DNA from: Endocalyx cinctus
Taxonomy: Eukaryota; Ascomycota; Sordariomycetes; Amphisphaeriales; Apiosporaceae
DNA length: 64,000 nucleotides
Reading direction: 5' to 3'
Assembly: GCA_001600455.1 (NCBI GenBank)
Contig: BCKC01000006.1
Location: 2,852,001 to 2,916,000 of the forward strand
In this document: positions 23,027 to 36,125 of the stretch, piece by piece
Position numbering within the stretch: the stretch's first letter is position 1
Layout of the letters: every line of letters begins with the position of its first letter
Program-made: the position numbers and the translations under genes
The notes under the pieces: generated by a model
What the model was told of the DNA's origin: nothing
Seen by the model: only the letters and a program-made list of their open reading frames with translations
Databases searched by the model: none

Positions 23027-24633
23027 ATGAGTGGAGATCAGGTGAAAATGCCTCTAAGGCAAGGTACCACTTTCGGTGGCGATGATGCTGTTCCTGACAT
23101 TGACCCCAACACCGTGAGTCGAGCTGATTACTTACCATGCTGCCATGCGTCCGTGGATTTTATTTTTATTTTATTTTCCCCTCATTACTAATCAATATAC
23201 ATTTCGGCCTCGTATAGACTGCTGGTCTCCTTACTGAGAGACTTCAAGCTTGGAAACATGCGGTCGGCTATCTGGAAGAGTATATCGGCGCCACCGAAAA
23301 GGTGCATAAAGTCCAGTCCAAGGAGTATGAGAAGGTTCTTAAGACGATCTCTCATCCCCTGAAAGAAGGTGCGCATTTCGACCAAGGACTTGGCGGCGTC
23401 GCGGGCTTCTTTGAGAACATGCGCGTCAATACTCAAGTAAATCAATACCTTATCCAACCTCTCATTTTTCGGGATCTTTTAAAAGGCTAATTGATATAAA
23501 AGGCGCTGGTCAATACGAACACTGAAACTGAGAAGACTATCAAAGGATCCGTTTTGCCGGTTCTCGATAGATTGCATAAAGAGATTAAGGCAAAGCATAA
23601 GGAAGTCTCGCATGCTGTCGAAAAAACCGGGAAGGAAGTAGAGAAAGCTAGGAACAATACTCAGAAACATATCGAACTTCTCGGCCAACATAGCGCAGCC
23701 TTTGAGTCTACCGGTGGAAAACTGACGCCTGCGGATGATCCTTACGTACTTCGGCGCGGTGTCATCCACAGGTTGAATAAGCAGGTCATGGAGGAGAACA
23801 ACCATAGAAACGATCTCATCCATGTTCAAGACGGGTTTCAAGCGTTCGAGGCGCATGTCATACTCACCATTCAGCAAGCTATGGAAGCTTTCAACCAAGT
23901 TGTCGGTGGACAAGCCGAGAAGACGCGTGCCCTGTACACTGATATGTTAGGTACGGCACAGTGCATTCCCGGAGATTTCGAGTGGAAGGGATTCCAAACT
24001 AGAGAAGGTCATCGTCTAGTAGACCCCAACGAAGCACCTCGAAGCGTGGACGCGCTCACATTCCCGAACCAGGACCATAGCTCGACCAAGGCACTGATCG
24101 AAGGAAGTCTGGAGCGCAAATCGCGCAACAAGCTCGCCTGGGGAACCCAAACCGGTTATTACGTCGTCACACCATCCAAGTACCTGCACGAGTTCAAGGA
24201 TGACGACAACTTACGGGTTGACCCTAAACCCGAGCTCTCCATCTACCTTCCCGATTCCGTGATTGGCGCCCCGAGCGGCGAGAAATTTAGCGTAAAGGGT
24301 AAAGACAAGAGCAGCAGCTTTAGTAGCAAACTTGCCGGCACGTCGGAGCTCTCCTTCAAGGCTCACAGTCCCGCGGAAGCCCAGAAGTGGTTCGAAGCTA
24401 TCCGCGTCGCAGCCGGCGCGACCGGTGCCGCGTACGAAAGCGTGCCTACGTCTCCCGTCGTCGGCGGCTCCACCTCGTCGGGCACCTCTAAGATCGACAC
24501 AACCGTCCACAAAGAACAGGATGCGGGTATAACGGGAGGCGAAACCGTCAGCAGTCCCACGGCCATGTCCCCGTCCATAAGCCGTCAGGGCACGGTGAAG
24601 GAGAGCGCAGAAGAGAAGAAGACGGCGGCTTAG
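23027..24633 (+). CDS. BAR-PH domain protein, Slm1-like
   Basis: Probable PI(4,5)P2-binding protein of plasma-membrane eisosomes acting in TORC2 signalling, by analogy with yeast Slm1/Slm2. Exons 23027-23113, 23218-23436, 23503-24633 (478 residues), all in phase 0. The helical BAR-like region runs from residue 30 to about 255 (LLTERLQAWKHAVGYLEEY, then AVEKTGKEVEKARNNTQ). The PH domain covers about 296-402 (ALIEGSLERKSRNKL, YYVVTPSKYLHEF, ending AQKWFEAIRVAA). The tail is Ser/Thr-rich with a lone SRQGT phospho-site-like word. No membrane helix. An in-frame ATG lies seven residues into exon 1, but the first ATG is the natural start. Confidence 0.87.
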
Positions 24634-25482
24634 AGACGTCGCATGGTCCCTACCGTAGCTTTCGAGAAGCAGGAACAGCGGCCGAGGAGTAAAACCTTAC
24701 CTGATATTGTCAGTTTAGCTAGTCGCAAGAGAAATTCGGTCCCGTAACGTCATAACCTGCAGATTTATTCCCATCTTCCTACTTTTCTTTTGTTTTTATT
24801 TTTCGCTTTGTGGGGTTTCTAGCTACCCGCACCAGATTTGGTTAGGTACCTAATTAACCCACAATCTTGTGTCTCAGTTCGGTCGGAAGGCTATGCGGTG
24901 TGATAACGATGAGAAGCATGATGATAATGAAAAAGCAAGTGATACGCCCGAACGGGGCGAGCGTATCCATGCGCATTGTAGTTGGAGAGGACGAGTTGGT
25001 GTCGATAGTTGCTTTCTTCTTTCCACTTATGGTTCGATTATTCCCTATTCAGTTTCTTCCTAGTAGCCTTATTATTACATTTCATCCCAACCTAGATAGC
25101 GCTTCGGCATTGAAACTTGATCCGATGAGCTGTTGATGGCCAGAGTGGCGGGTTTTAATGAACGCCTAACCGCCCAACCTAGATATCAATCTCGATGGGT
25201 GAGATCTAGAACATGGGTGCTTGTCGTAAAAGAGCGAATAATTATTTGAGGAAAATCGAGGTTGAATGAGTTTATTGAGCCTAAGGATATGCACACACTT
25301 CCGATCTAAGCACATGATCGCCCTTGGGTGCAGGCTACCGATTGCATCTAACCCAAGTAGCGTACGGGATGAGCCAAAAACGTGGTCGGTTGTTTCATAT
25401 CAGACCGGTAAGCGGCAGCTCGTCTTCGCTGCGGAAGTTGGTCCGATGCAGCCTCACCCTTATCCTTACCAGATGGAATCTG

Positions 25483-25560
25483 CCACACGCACACGCATAA
25501 AGCATACGCATCCCGCATAACGCACGCACATACACACACGCACACACAGATACGCATAAC
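25483..25560. repeat. CA/CG-rich simple repeat
   Basis: Imperfect ACACGC and ATACGC units over about 78 bp; noncoding. Confidence 0.7.
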
Positions 25561-26783
25561 TTTTTTTTTGTCTCCAATACAAAAGTCCAAAGGCTCGTCA
25601 TCAATGGTGGATAATATGAAAAAGTTTTCAAAAAGCAGAAACAAAAACGAAAAAGAAAAAGGAAACGAACGATCTTACAACTAACAAGTACATACCGACA
25701 AAATGGGGCCGAGGTTTTCGATCCTTCTTTCTTTTCCTTTCTTTTTTTTCTCACTAAAGGAAGCAGGCTGAGATGCAAGAGAGAGAAAAGAGAATATCTG
25801 ATAGGGTGGCTGCAAGCTTAGGGGCGCAGATCTTTTTTTTCGAAATCCTTCTCCCCTTCTGCTTTCGACCCATGTCCTTTTTCTTTTATGTCTCTTCATC
25901 AAACCCGGGCAACAGTCGAAGAACTCTTGGGTTACAATTTTACCAGGGGTTCTTCTTTTTTTTCCGTTGGTTTGGTTGGGAGTAATAGGGGGCCGAGGAA
26001 CCCAAGGTTGCTTTCGAAACCGATCACACATATTTAAGTCTCCGCCTTTGGGGGTCAGAAAAAAAAGAAGGATGAAGTAAGTACACGTCAGATCACATTA
26101 TTCGGGATTTCGTCAGCGGGGAGAGAATGTGTCATTCCCAAAATTGAAATTGAGGCTCAATTAATATCTTTAATTTCAGTTTATTAATTAAGTTCACTTC
26201 TGAGTTGTCCGGAAGTAAACACACATAAGCAATAAAAAAGGAAAAAAAAAAAACTGGGATGATATTATCGTACCAAAAAAGAAACAAACTGCAAAAGGAT
26301 TCTTTTTCAGGAAAAAAAAACGTATTTTAAAACAATCATACACCTATATACCTTAAAATACACGCATCTCATTACATAAACGACACTTTGTATTATATTA
26401 TTTCCTGTGGGGTATAGGCAAGTATGAGTGAGACCACAGCCTGCCTCGACAGTCCCTTTTCCTTCCCCAAAAGACCTCGAGCAGGGAGAAGATAAGCCCT
26501 TACGATTCCAATGTCTTAGCTATTCTCGGACGATTGGGTTACTACTTTTGTTTTGACTATCTTTTTCTTTCCTTTTTCCTTTTGCTTTTTTTTATATTAT
26601 TATTATTTCTTTAGTTTCGTTCGGATAAGTGGTTCGGTTTAACTGGTTCATGAACAATGTATGTAACCATCCATCCTAATTACTCTCCTTTTCCACGCCA
26701 TTTGGTAAGGACACGAGGGAAAAGACCAAAGAGACTGGGCGGTTCGGTTCGGCTCAGGCACCAAACTCGGGTTTAAGGAAAAG

Positions 26784-26832
<49 letters not shown>
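26784..26832. repeat. Compound AT / TATG microsatellite
   Basis: Fourteen AT units followed directly by about five TATG units, a likely hypervariable locus. Confidence 0.9.
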
Positions 26833-26833
<1 letters not shown>

Positions 26834-27386
26834 TATAAGCTACGACAGTAGTTCAGACGAGGCTCCGCATATCCTGGTCAACCTCGGGACCGGTACTGTT
26901 GTGTTTTCTTTGGCTCTTTTGGTTCTTCGTATGTCATTTGTTTGCTACCTTCCCTTTTACCAATCCCCGGTATTCTTATTATTCTTTTATTTTTTTTTCT
27001 CCTAATTCCCCCACCTCCCCCCCCTTTTCCCACCCCTTTCCTCTTTCGTAGTTTTAGCTACCATTCGGGGCGTATACTGACTAGAGTTACCTACCTACCT
27101 ACGTTATTTAGAAAGACGCAGAGAGATAGAAGACATAGAGATATAGAGAGAAAACAGTATGAAGGCTGTTCTCGTTCATTTTGCCCGACTCTGCCTTATC
27201 ATCATCATTATTATTATCATCTTATTCTTTTTTCTTCTTCTTTCCTCTAACATAGATTTTAATTATACCTAATTAAGACAAAGAGAGAGATAGAGAGACG
27301 CAGAGAGAGATTATGTTCTCTCCTGGTCGAAAAACAAAGTATTGTTTATTATTCGAAAAATCCAGAACGATAGTTAAACCGCAACC

Positions 27387-29048
27387 ATGACGAAACCGTG
27401 GGAGTTATATCAGGATACGAGTAAGCAAAGCAAAGAAACGCACTATTAATCCTCCTCCTCCCTTCTCCCCCCTTTCTTTTCAAAAAAAAAAAGTCTATAA
27501 ACTTTATTTTGTCCTCCGTTCCACATATCAAGCGTGAAACCATTCTATTTTCCTTCCTTCCTTCTTTTTTTTCCCTACTTTCTTTCTCCCCCTTTTGTTT
27601 TTCCCTCTCTCCTGCTTCGGTACTACGCTACGGACCTTTTCCCCGAATCTGACGGTTTTTTTGCTCACCTCCCGGAAATTCCGAAAAATTAATTAAAATT
27701 AGTTATCCGTTTATATCACGAAAATACCCTTTCGGTGGTTCGGCAGACGATGATAGAAAAGCATGATTTTAAAGCTTCGTGAGTTTTTGCCGTTTTTTTT
27801 TTTTTCTTTTGTTTATCATTTCTGTCTCTCTATCGTACGATTCTGTCTGGCTTTACATTATTCAGTGAGGTAGAGAGAGAGAGAGAAGAAGAGGAGACGA
27901 AGTAGCAACAAAAAAAAAAGGGAGGAAACCCGTGTAAGGGTAATTATAGGAATATCATATACTTACCAACCGCATAAATAAATTTCAAACAGAATCCGCG
28001 CTTACAGAGGGAAATTGATCGACTGGGGCGTCCGCAAGTACAACTGCAAGCAGCGGGGGATCGTCCCGGATAGGGATCATCATCATCATAGCCATCATCA
28101 CCACCACAATCAAAACCATAGCCATCATCATAATCGGCATTATCCCCGAAGCTTCCACGACGACGGCAGAAGCAGGAGAGGGAGCAGTTACGGGATAGTA
28201 GGAAGCGAAAGCGGCAGTCCGATCCCGATCCCGTCGACGGCAACGACGATGTCGACAACAGGAACAGCAGCGTCGTTCTCTTCTTCTTCCTCCCCGACTT
28301 TGACTACGTCGAGTAGCAGGGAGTTGGACGAGTTGGAAATGGAAGAATCGGTCCCGGATCCGGATTCTCCCGGTGCCGCGTACGTCGTCGTTGCCGCGAG
28401 TAGTTCGGGCTTGGATGGCTCTTATTCGATGTCTCCGGAAAGGTAAATAGATAAATATCAACCCCCACCCCCCCTTTTTATCAAATTTTTTTTTTGTTTT
28501 CACTCTCCCCCTTTACACGCCCCTGTTAAATCTACCCCTTTATTTTTGTCTCCTCTTATTAAAACTTTTCTTCCTCTTTTTTTTCTCCCACGGTTGTTGA
28601 AAAAAAAAAATATAGCTACCACACCCGCTACCGAACCCACCACAGCAGGGTCTTGCAACCGCCGTCCGTCCAGGACGTGATGATGGACAACGATTTCCAT
28701 TATCAACATCCACATCCACAACAATCTCATCATCAACAACAACAACAACCGCCACCGTCGGATTACTACGGGTGGAAAGATCCCGTCGGTTCCGACGCGA
28801 CGAATTATCACCACGGTCATAGCCATCATCACCATCATCCGAGTACGGAATCATCCTCGTCTTCGGCCGGTAGCGGCGGTCCGCTACCTTATTTCGGGTA
28901 CGGTGGTACGGCGGCGGCAGCGGCTTCCGCTTACGGCTCGTCGGGCTCGGCGTATCATAACAGAAGCGGTCATCGGACCGCGGCGCACGAGTTGCAGGAT
29001 TACGATCATAATGCTTATTATAACTCGGTTTCGTCGAGACGGGTATGA
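27387..29048 (+). CDS. Clr5-domain protein with histidine-rich tail
   Basis: Four exons assembled by hand: 27387-27420, 27703-27778, 27993-28442, 28616-29048 (330 residues). Phases 1, 2 and 2 all close, and the first three exons together spell a complete N-terminal Clr5 domain (PWELYQDTIIRLYHENTL, then MIEKHDFKASIRAYRG, then KLIDWGVRKYNC). Clr5 is a fungal domain found at the N-terminus of many nuclear or NLR-like proteins; its biochemical role is unclear, and DNA binding is suspected. The rest is low complexity: a His cluster at about 63-84, Ser/Thr-rich stretches, a Gln/Pro/His region and a second His run. No enzyme domain. The His clusters could bind metal or direct the protein to nuclear speckles; this is inference. 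Two small early exons separated by introns of 282 and 214 nt make it easy to miss. Confidence 0.82.
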
Positions 29049-30290
29049 TTACGGAGAGAAAGCGAGAGGGTTTTTGTTTTGTCTTTTGGAGGAGAAATGG
29101 GAAGAGGAATAAAGGACGGAGGGAATAATATGAGGTCCAAAAAAGGGGGGGGGGGGGGGGGGCAACTAACTAACTAATGGGAGGAAGGAAAACTTTTGAT
29201 GGGAAGAAAGGAATAATGAAACTATATTTAACGTTATTTTATGTATCGACGCTTTTTCAATTTTTCTTCTTTTTTATGATTTTTGCTTTTCTAATAGCGA
29301 GCGGAATGTTTTTATATTTTTTTTTCTTTTCCTTGTTTAACTTTTATTTACTATCTTTAAACAGTATTATCATCGCTATACCAATTTCTTTTCTACGATA
29401 CAACAGAGAATGTTTGCATAATGTTTGCTATTCGCTTCCGGCAGCTTCAAGGGGGAGAAATTGGTTGGCTAAGAAACACTCAAATAATTAGGATATTGGA
29501 AAAATTCAAGCGGCAACAAATTTTAACTACAAGATCGTCAACGATTTCATTGCTAAAACCTGGGGATACGTTCCAAGGTTGAATTAAATAGGTTGATTCT
29601 TATAGAACATTAAACTACTTTCCTTTTAAAAGTCAACTATATACAACCTACTTGAGATTTTCTTTCAGCGTAAATCGTAACCATCAGCAATCATTCAATT
29701 AGATTAAGTATTTTTATAAGTAACATGAAGATACGAGTGATTGGAGAATGTTATCAAATACGTTGAGTTATCTCTTTTTTCTTCCCGCTTTTCTTCAACC
29801 CGCAGCCACCCCTCTCATTTTTCAGCTTTAGATGATAATTCATTTCTATCTAGCACCTGTTGTTCAACCTCTCCTGACAAGACTAGATAGATTTTTTTTG
29901 TTTTCATTATTCTGTAACCATATAACACTTCGAGACAAGTAAATGTCTATCATGCTATTGAAGAATATATCCTGTTTTGGAGAAGATGATTCCTTTCCCC
30001 GTCCAATCCCCTATTTCATGTGCCTACCTAATAGGTGTATACTGAAACGACAGTCCTTCGGCCGGAACTTTTGTTCTGAAGCTTCTTTACAGCATTATAA
30101 AGTAGTTTAATATACACAAAACATCTCCAAATCTAGTCATGAATTCTCGTTAATCTAACAACAAATTCAAATCAAAAGAGTTGTTTGTACAATGGTTTGA
30201 ACCATAATTACAACCACTAATAATCATACAGTTGCTCCCCCAGAACGCCGTTAAAGGGGCAACCCGCATCTAAAACTTACTAAGTTGATG
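29049..30290. other. Convergent 3' flank, Clr5 gene and CreC
   Basis: Both genes end here. A G18 run (29145-29162) lies 97 bp past the Clr5 stop. No coding exon is supported, although the interval is longer than needed for two 3' UTRs. Confidence 0.5.
29145..29162 (+). repeat. G18 homopolymer
   Basis: Eighteen consecutive G on the sense strand, immediately preceded by a short A-rich run, probably inside the 3' UTR of the Clr5 gene. Confidence 0.9.
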
Positions 30291-32523
30291 TTATGGGTTG
30301 GCCTGGGCTGGTGGGTCCGTCGGGCGACTCCAGGATCTAATATGGCCTATATCAAAATCAGTATGCGATACCTAGAAATAAGTGTAAAATCTCACTTACC
30401 TGTCTTGCACCCCGTCATAATGGAATCTTGCGTGAATTGAACCCAGCTTAATGGATCCTTGTCCGCCGCCTTGGTCATAACAGGAGGTAGCATCGCCACG
30501 GCCGAGCGAGGTTCTACCGGGTGGTCAAGTGAGTCGCTTTCTTCATCTTCCACGGACACGACCGACCCCGACCGTATTCTCGTAGGCGACGTCCCTTGCG
30601 TTTCCGACCGTTGTACAGGAGGTAACCGGGATGAAATAGAGCCGCGGTGACGGCTCGACGGCTGATAGAAATATAATCTTTAGCGGCAATATTCGAAAAT
30701 ATTCAAGTAAACGAAGAAAACTTACGGCCTTGGGCCTGTGTAACATGCCGACGTTGAAGTCCCACAAACAAAGGCGGCAATCCTCGCCTACGCTGCCAAA
30801 ACGGTAATTCCTCCCGTCACACCTCCAAGGGTCAAAAGCGACGGAAGTAACCCATGATTGGTGGCCTTGGCATCGCGCTATGAGTGCCTCTTCAAATACA
30901 TTCCAGATGGAGATTAAATCATCTTGTCCTCCGGTGACGACATATTTACCATCTGGCGACCACTGCACACAGGTGAACCCTCCGTAGTAGGCATTGAATA
31001 CTCCGAGAAGCCTAAACGATTTGTTAATAAAACGTAATCCTATCGCGTGAGTATCCCTTTTCGATGCTTACTTTTCTTTAAGGTAGTCAATAATGCGCAT
31101 GGTGCCGTCTTCTGATACCACGGCTAAATGACGATTGTCTGGTGAAAACTGAAACGCGTTGATTCGCTGATTCGATAGTTTCCAGACGGCAGATGGATTG
31201 CACTTTTGGTTCTTCGAATCGATGGATTTCAAGACGACTATCTTATGTAAGTACTTGGAAGCTTTGGGAGTGGCGTCCTCCTCAAGAACTTTAACCTCCT
31301 CCTCATCGGGGGCGAAGACAGCGTCTTCCTTCTCTTTATCGTAAACAACCAGTGTGCCGTCCGTGTGCGCTGCCAAGAACAAGTTCTCCGAACCGGGAAT
31401 CCATCGTATCTGAGCGACCGGTGTCTTATTGATAACTCCCTATTACTTGTTAGACTGATGTTACTCTCCTGTCGTAATGCCCACTCACATTCTTATTGAG
31501 TCTCGTATATCGCTGAGACATTGGCTCCCACCATATTATCTCGCCCGTAGAAAAGCCCATGATCATATCAATGTGACTGGAATTCTTGGTGACCAGGTTG
31601 ACGTCGTGGCTCAGGCAATGAGCCTTGGTAAATAAAATCTTGGTCAAGTACTCAGCTTTAGACGTGGACGACAAATCCAGCCACTGAAACGCACGGTTGA
31701 CATTGGCGAAGGCGAATAGACCATCCGCCGGGCGATCCGCTAATCTCTTGGAGAAGCTCTCGTTGATAATCACCCGAGAGATGAAGGACGAATTACTCTT
31801 AGTCATGTTATTCTTCGGCTTCCTCCTCTTATTGGGATCCTTCATTTTCTCGGGTACGAGGGACGCGTTCCCGTCTCCGAATGCCGGGGTTGACGAGGCA
31901 GTCATGGTCGCCGAGAGATGTCCGTCGCTCACGGACGTGTTTTGGTCCTCGCCATCGCTACTCATTTTCGCATCATTAGAATGTCGTCCCTCGTGAGGGT
32001 GCTCGGCTATACTCGCAGATAGAGTGGTCGCGGAAGTGAGCTTGTAGAGCGCAGGCGGAGGAGGTCGGTTCGCTATGCTGACGAGGGAAATTTTGGTACC
32101 AGCTGTGTCGGGTTGTGGCGTCGTGGCTAAGGGGTTCGGGTTGATGATGGGAGCTTCGGAGGGGTGAGGAGGCGGCGTCGCAAGAAGTAAATCATCTTTG
32201 AGTAGATAGGTTCCTGTCGGGAAAAGCCTTAGCGCTACCTCGCTATCGAGGATATGTTTGATTTTTGTTGGGCGGGAATAGTACCTTCTCCAGCTAGAAA
32301 ATGATCTTCGGGCGTTGATAATATATTATTGGTCTCTATCATGGGAGTCGCATGGCCGGCAGCTACGGCAGCCTGGTATGCCGCCTGCGTCGGATACCTA
32401 GGCGGAGGCGGTAGAACACTGTACGGGGAAAATAGATTAGTGAGCTGCAATATACATTGGTCGAGCGACACAGCATGAGCTAAATAAATAAAAAAACAAT
32501 ATTGACAGGTTTACTTACAACAT
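30291..32523 (-). CDS. creC: WD40 protein CreC of the CreB-CreC deubiquitinase complex
   Basis: Partner that stabilises deubiquitinase CreB in carbon catabolite control. Seven exons on the minus strand: 32523-32519, 32418-32285, 32213-31489, 31439-31072, 31011-30726, 30661-30400, 30346-30291 (611 residues; Aspergillus CreC is about 590). All six junctions keep phase. The first exon is only ATGTT; splicing gives [16 protein letters not shown], as in CreC. Other landmarks: a proline-rich segment [34 protein letters not shown], the WD repeats [52 protein letters not shown] and [14 protein letters not shown], and the end GHIRSWSRP. It is divergent from gem1 by 1.7 kb. Confidence 0.93.
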
Positions 32524-34241
32524 CGTAATAACCTAATCAATCCGGTCCTGAAAGAAAATAGAAAGCGATGCGATCGATGACTCGCGAGAAGTAATAGTAT
32601 GTTGAATATCTAAGTATAATATTGATTTCCTACTCAAGTAATAAAAGCTATATTCAGCCAAGAGAAGAGCGTATTTAACAAGCTATATATATATATATTT
32701 TCTCCAAGATAATAATGGTAGCAACTGATTTCTTTGGTTTATTAGAAGCTAAAGCTAGAACGGATCACTGATTTTATAAAAAGAAAAAAAGAAAAGGCGA
32801 AAGCAAAATATTAAGAATTAAGACGAAGGATAAGAAGGAAAAGAAGAGATGAAGTCGCACATATGTACAATTGCGAATAAGTAGAAGCAGGGGTCGTAAG
32901 TATATGTATATGTAAGAAAGCGCATATCATAAAGAGAAAGGGTTGGTGGTTGGTCAATTGATCAATTGGCGAAAGATGAAAGGTGATATTTGACGGAGTG
33001 TGGGGTTACTTTCAAGGATCTCCATGAATAGCTCCAAGAAAACCCACAGATTTCTCGTCAATTGAGGGGAAAAGGATTCTCAGCCGTTGTAACCTCGTCA
33101 AGCTCATTAAGCAGAACTGGCGGAGAGGCTGGGATGGTTTGTATTAAGAGGTTGAAGCTTATCCGTATCGATACGGAGTCATGGTACGGTATCTTATGCA
33201 TACATATCCATAACACGTAAAGAACTATCTCAACCGTACAGTAATAATGATATACCAAAGGGAATATTCAAGGAATGACGAAATATCTATGGGTATGAAT
33301 CTTTCAACCGAACTGATAAGATAAAACTTTACAGAGTACCTGTAGCTTAAATACGGAATACTTAATCTAGTACTCTGTAAATACAACCCTTTAAAAACGG
33401 AGGATCGGAGTAAAGATAGGTAATTACCTAGGTATACAAATGGAGAGAGAATACTTAAAAACAAGACTCCGTAATATATGGATAGGTACTTGTAGATGAA
33501 CACAAAAGGTACCTATCCGTGGACCTCAGCTAACCTTGACTTTACTTAACCTGGTCGAATAAATCATGTATGATGTGATCATCGTACTTCCCGAAGTTCC
33601 TCTAGTTTAAGCAGTGATTTATTTAAAGTATTACCGCGCTTATTCGGAACTATTTATTTTTTGCAGTGTGGATTAATTGGTTAAGTAATACCACGTGTAA
33701 AGTTATTTGAGTCCACGGGCTGCACGGATATGGAATGGATGTATCAATTATTTACTCGTACAGTACTGTACAGAGTATATGGATTTGTACCAAGAAATAC
33801 TCACCGTAATCGTAAAAATAGGTCGTAACCGTAACTAAATGAAAAAAAAAAAAAGAGGAGAACATAGCCATAGCACCGAGCAAAAAGGGTTCACGTACTC
33901 TTTTCCCGCCATTTCATTCTCTTCATCCAACTCTATCAAGCTGCTGAAATTGAATCAGAGATATATTTATTGAAACCTTCTTGACATTCGTTCATAAATA
34001 TATACTAAAAATTCTTATGATTGTTAGAAAATTCCTCATTTTTCACTGCTTGGCTTCTACTTAGCTATCACCGTAGCTATCCCTTATCCTCTTGGAACTT
34101 CGACTAATCCTGGGAATGGCATCTTGATAAAAGAAAAATTACAGAAGCCGTAGTACCGCCTGGATAATATGGCTATAGGTATGATATTCCTTGCATCCCC
34201 CTTTCTTTCAAGTCCCGTAAGGTTCAACTTGACCAACCAAC
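32524..34241. promoter_or_regulatory. Divergent creC / gem1 intergenic region
   Basis: 1.7 kb, AT-rich, no coding exon. Contains ACTCCGTA (near 33466), TACCTAGGTA (near 33427) and an A14 run (33841-33854). It serves as the promoter region of both genes. Confidence 0.5.
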
Positions 34242-36125
34242 ATGCTCTCAGCAGTACGAATTTGTGTTTGCGGGGATGAAGGTACTGGCAAGTCCAGTCT
34301 CATCGCTTCCCTCGTCAAAGATGTCTTCGTCAGCAATAAAATCCAGGCCGTCCTCCCCCAAATCACCATACCGCCTAATAACGGTACTCCCGAAGACGTA
34401 ACTACCACCATCGTTGATACCTCCGCTCGTCCCCAAGACCGAACTACCCTGCGCAAAGAAATCCGGAAATCGAACGTTATCCTTCTCGTCTATTCCGACC
34501 ACTACAGCTATGAACGGGTGGCGCTCTTCTGGATGCCGTACTTCCGATCCTTAGGCGTTAACGTCCCCGTCGTCCTATGCGCCAACAAGACCGACCTTAC
34601 CGACAATAGTACCTCTCAAGTCATCGAGGAGGAGATGCTCCCCGTCATGAACGAATTTAGAGAGATCGATTCCTGCATACGCGCGAGTGCGAAAGATCAC
34701 GATAACATAAACGAGACGTTCTATCTATGCCAGAAAGCCGTCACTCACCCCATAGCCCCCCTATTTGATTACAAGGAGGGAAATCTAAAGCCCGCTTGCG
34801 TATCCGCTTTGAAGAGGGTATTCTACCTTTGCGACACCGATCAGGACGGTTATTTGAACGATAAGGAAATAATAGAATTTCAAGCTAAATGCTTTAATAA
34901 ACCATTATCGGAAGAAGATCTCGACAATATCAAGTTGTCCATCTCAAAGGCTGCACCTGGTTCTAGTACGGAGAAAGGTATCGATATGAAGGGCTTTCTT
35001 CAGCTGAATAAAATATATGCCGAAAAGGGCCGACATGAGACTATCTGGGTTATCCTAAGAAAGTTCCACTACACCGATAGTTTGAGTTTAGAAGACAACT
35101 TCATCCGCCCTAAATTTGAGGTGCCCGAATATGCATCCGCCGAGCTGAGTCCTGCTGGATACCGTTTTTTCATGGACTTGTTTTTATTATTTGACAAGGA
35201 TAACGACGGCGGCCTCAACGACAGCGAGCTGGCCGCTTTGTTCGCACCTACGCCTGGCCCACCCCATTCGTGGGTCGAAGCTTCATTCCCTTCGTCTACT
35301 GTCCGTAACGAAGCTGGACATATTACCCTTCAGGGATGGCTTGCGCAGTGGAGCATGACCACATTCTTAGAACCGGCGACTACCTTACAATATCTGGCGT
35401 ATCTGGGATTCGAGCCTTCGAACGCGAGGGAATCATTGACGTCGGCTCTGAAAGTAACACGCCCACGTAAGAGGCGCAGGCGTCCTGGTCGAGTTGAGCG
35501 AAATGTCGTCTTGTGCTATATCCTGGGTGCGGCAAGTGCCGGCAAATCATCCCTCCTAGACTCTTTCCTGAACCGGCCTTTCGATGGCCTCTACCACCCA
35601 ACCATCAAACCGAGAAGAGCAGTTAATAGTGTTGAACTACAGGGAGGTAAACAATGTTACCTCATTCTTGAAGAACTGGGTGAGCTCGAGCCGGCCATTC
35701 TGGAGAACCAGGTGAAGCTGGACGCTTGCGATCTGATATGCTACTCGTATGACTCGTCAGATCCCGACTCGTTTTCGCACATTGTTGATCTTAGAAAACG
35801 CTACCCACAACTGGACGAATTACCCTCGATTTACACGGCTCTCAAAGCCGATAAAGACAAGACCATGCAAAGGTCAGAAATGCAGCCAGATCAGTACACG
35901 TCCAGCTTGATGATGGGTGCCCCGGTTCACGTGAGTGTAACGTGGAACAGCATCGGCGAACTGTTCGTTGCTCTTGCCGAAGCGGCGACAAATCCTAGCA
36001 TAGCATTCCCAAAGAGCGAAGAACCGCCGCCGGACAGAACCGGCCTCTATCTCGCTCTTGTAGCGGTAACAGGCGCAGCTGCGGCGGCTTTCATGATTTG
36101 GCGTAGATCTACTAACTCGGTTTAA
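34242..36125 (+). CDS. GEM1: Mitochondrial Rho GTPase (Miro)
   Basis: Tail-anchored outer-membrane GTPase regulating mitochondrial shape, inheritance and the ERMES contact site. Intronless, 627 residues. Layout: GTPase 1 with P-loop GDEGTGKSS (11-19) and NKTD-type specificity CANKTDL; EF-hand 1 with [10 protein letters not shown] (198-207); EF-hand 2 with [10 protein letters not shown] (318-327); GTPase 2 with GAASAGKSS (429-437); and a C-terminal membrane helix [19 protein letters not shown] followed by RRSTNSV. GTPase 2 has only a weak NKxD-like ALKADKD segment, as usual for Miro. All expected domains are intact. Confidence 0.96.
   Translation: MLSAVRICVCGDEGTGKSSLIASLVKDVFVSNKIQAVLPQITIPPNNGTPEDVTTTIVDTSARPQDRTTLRKEIRKSNVILLVYSDHYSYERVALFWMPYFRSLGVNVPVVLCANKTDLTDNSTSQVIEEEMLPVMNEFREIDSCIRASAKDHDNINETFYLCQKAVTHPIAPLFDYKEGNLKPACVSALKRVFYLCDTDQDGYLNDKEIIEFQAKCFNKPLSEEDLDNIKLSISKAAPGSSTEKGIDMKGFLQLNKIYAEKGRHETIWVILRKFHYTDSLSLEDNFIRPKFEVPEYASAELSPAGYRFFMDLFLLFDKDNDGGLNDSELAALFAPTPGPPHSWVEASFPSSTVRNEAGHITLQGWLAQWSMTTFLEPATTLQYLAYLGFEPSNARESLTSALKVTRPRKRRRRPGRVERNVVLCYILGAASAGKSSLLDSFLNRPFDGLYHPTIKPRRAVNSVELQGGKQCYLILEELGELEPAILENQVKLDACDLICYSYDSSDPDSFSHIVDLRKRYPQLDELPSIYTALKADKDKTMQRSEMQPDQYTSSLMMGAPVHVSVTWNSIGELFVALAEAATNPSIAFPKSEEPPPDRTGLYLALVAVTGAAAAAFMIWRRSTNSV

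Larger units (their letters stand above)
24634..27386. other. 2.75 kb region upstream of the Clr5 gene
   Basis: No exon found that closes in phase. It contains a CACACG-rich microsatellite (25483-25560), an AT run followed by TATG units (26784-26832) and C/T-rich tracts (26960-27060). The size and the many short upstream ATGs suggest a long 5' leader and promoter for the Clr5 gene. Confidence 0.5.

Noticed and set aside
27490..27540. Alternative second exon for the Clr5 gene at 27492
   Set aside because: It gives a superficially similar I-YKLY start, but then runs to a stop and cannot join the next exon in phase, whereas the exon at 27703 closes perfectly.
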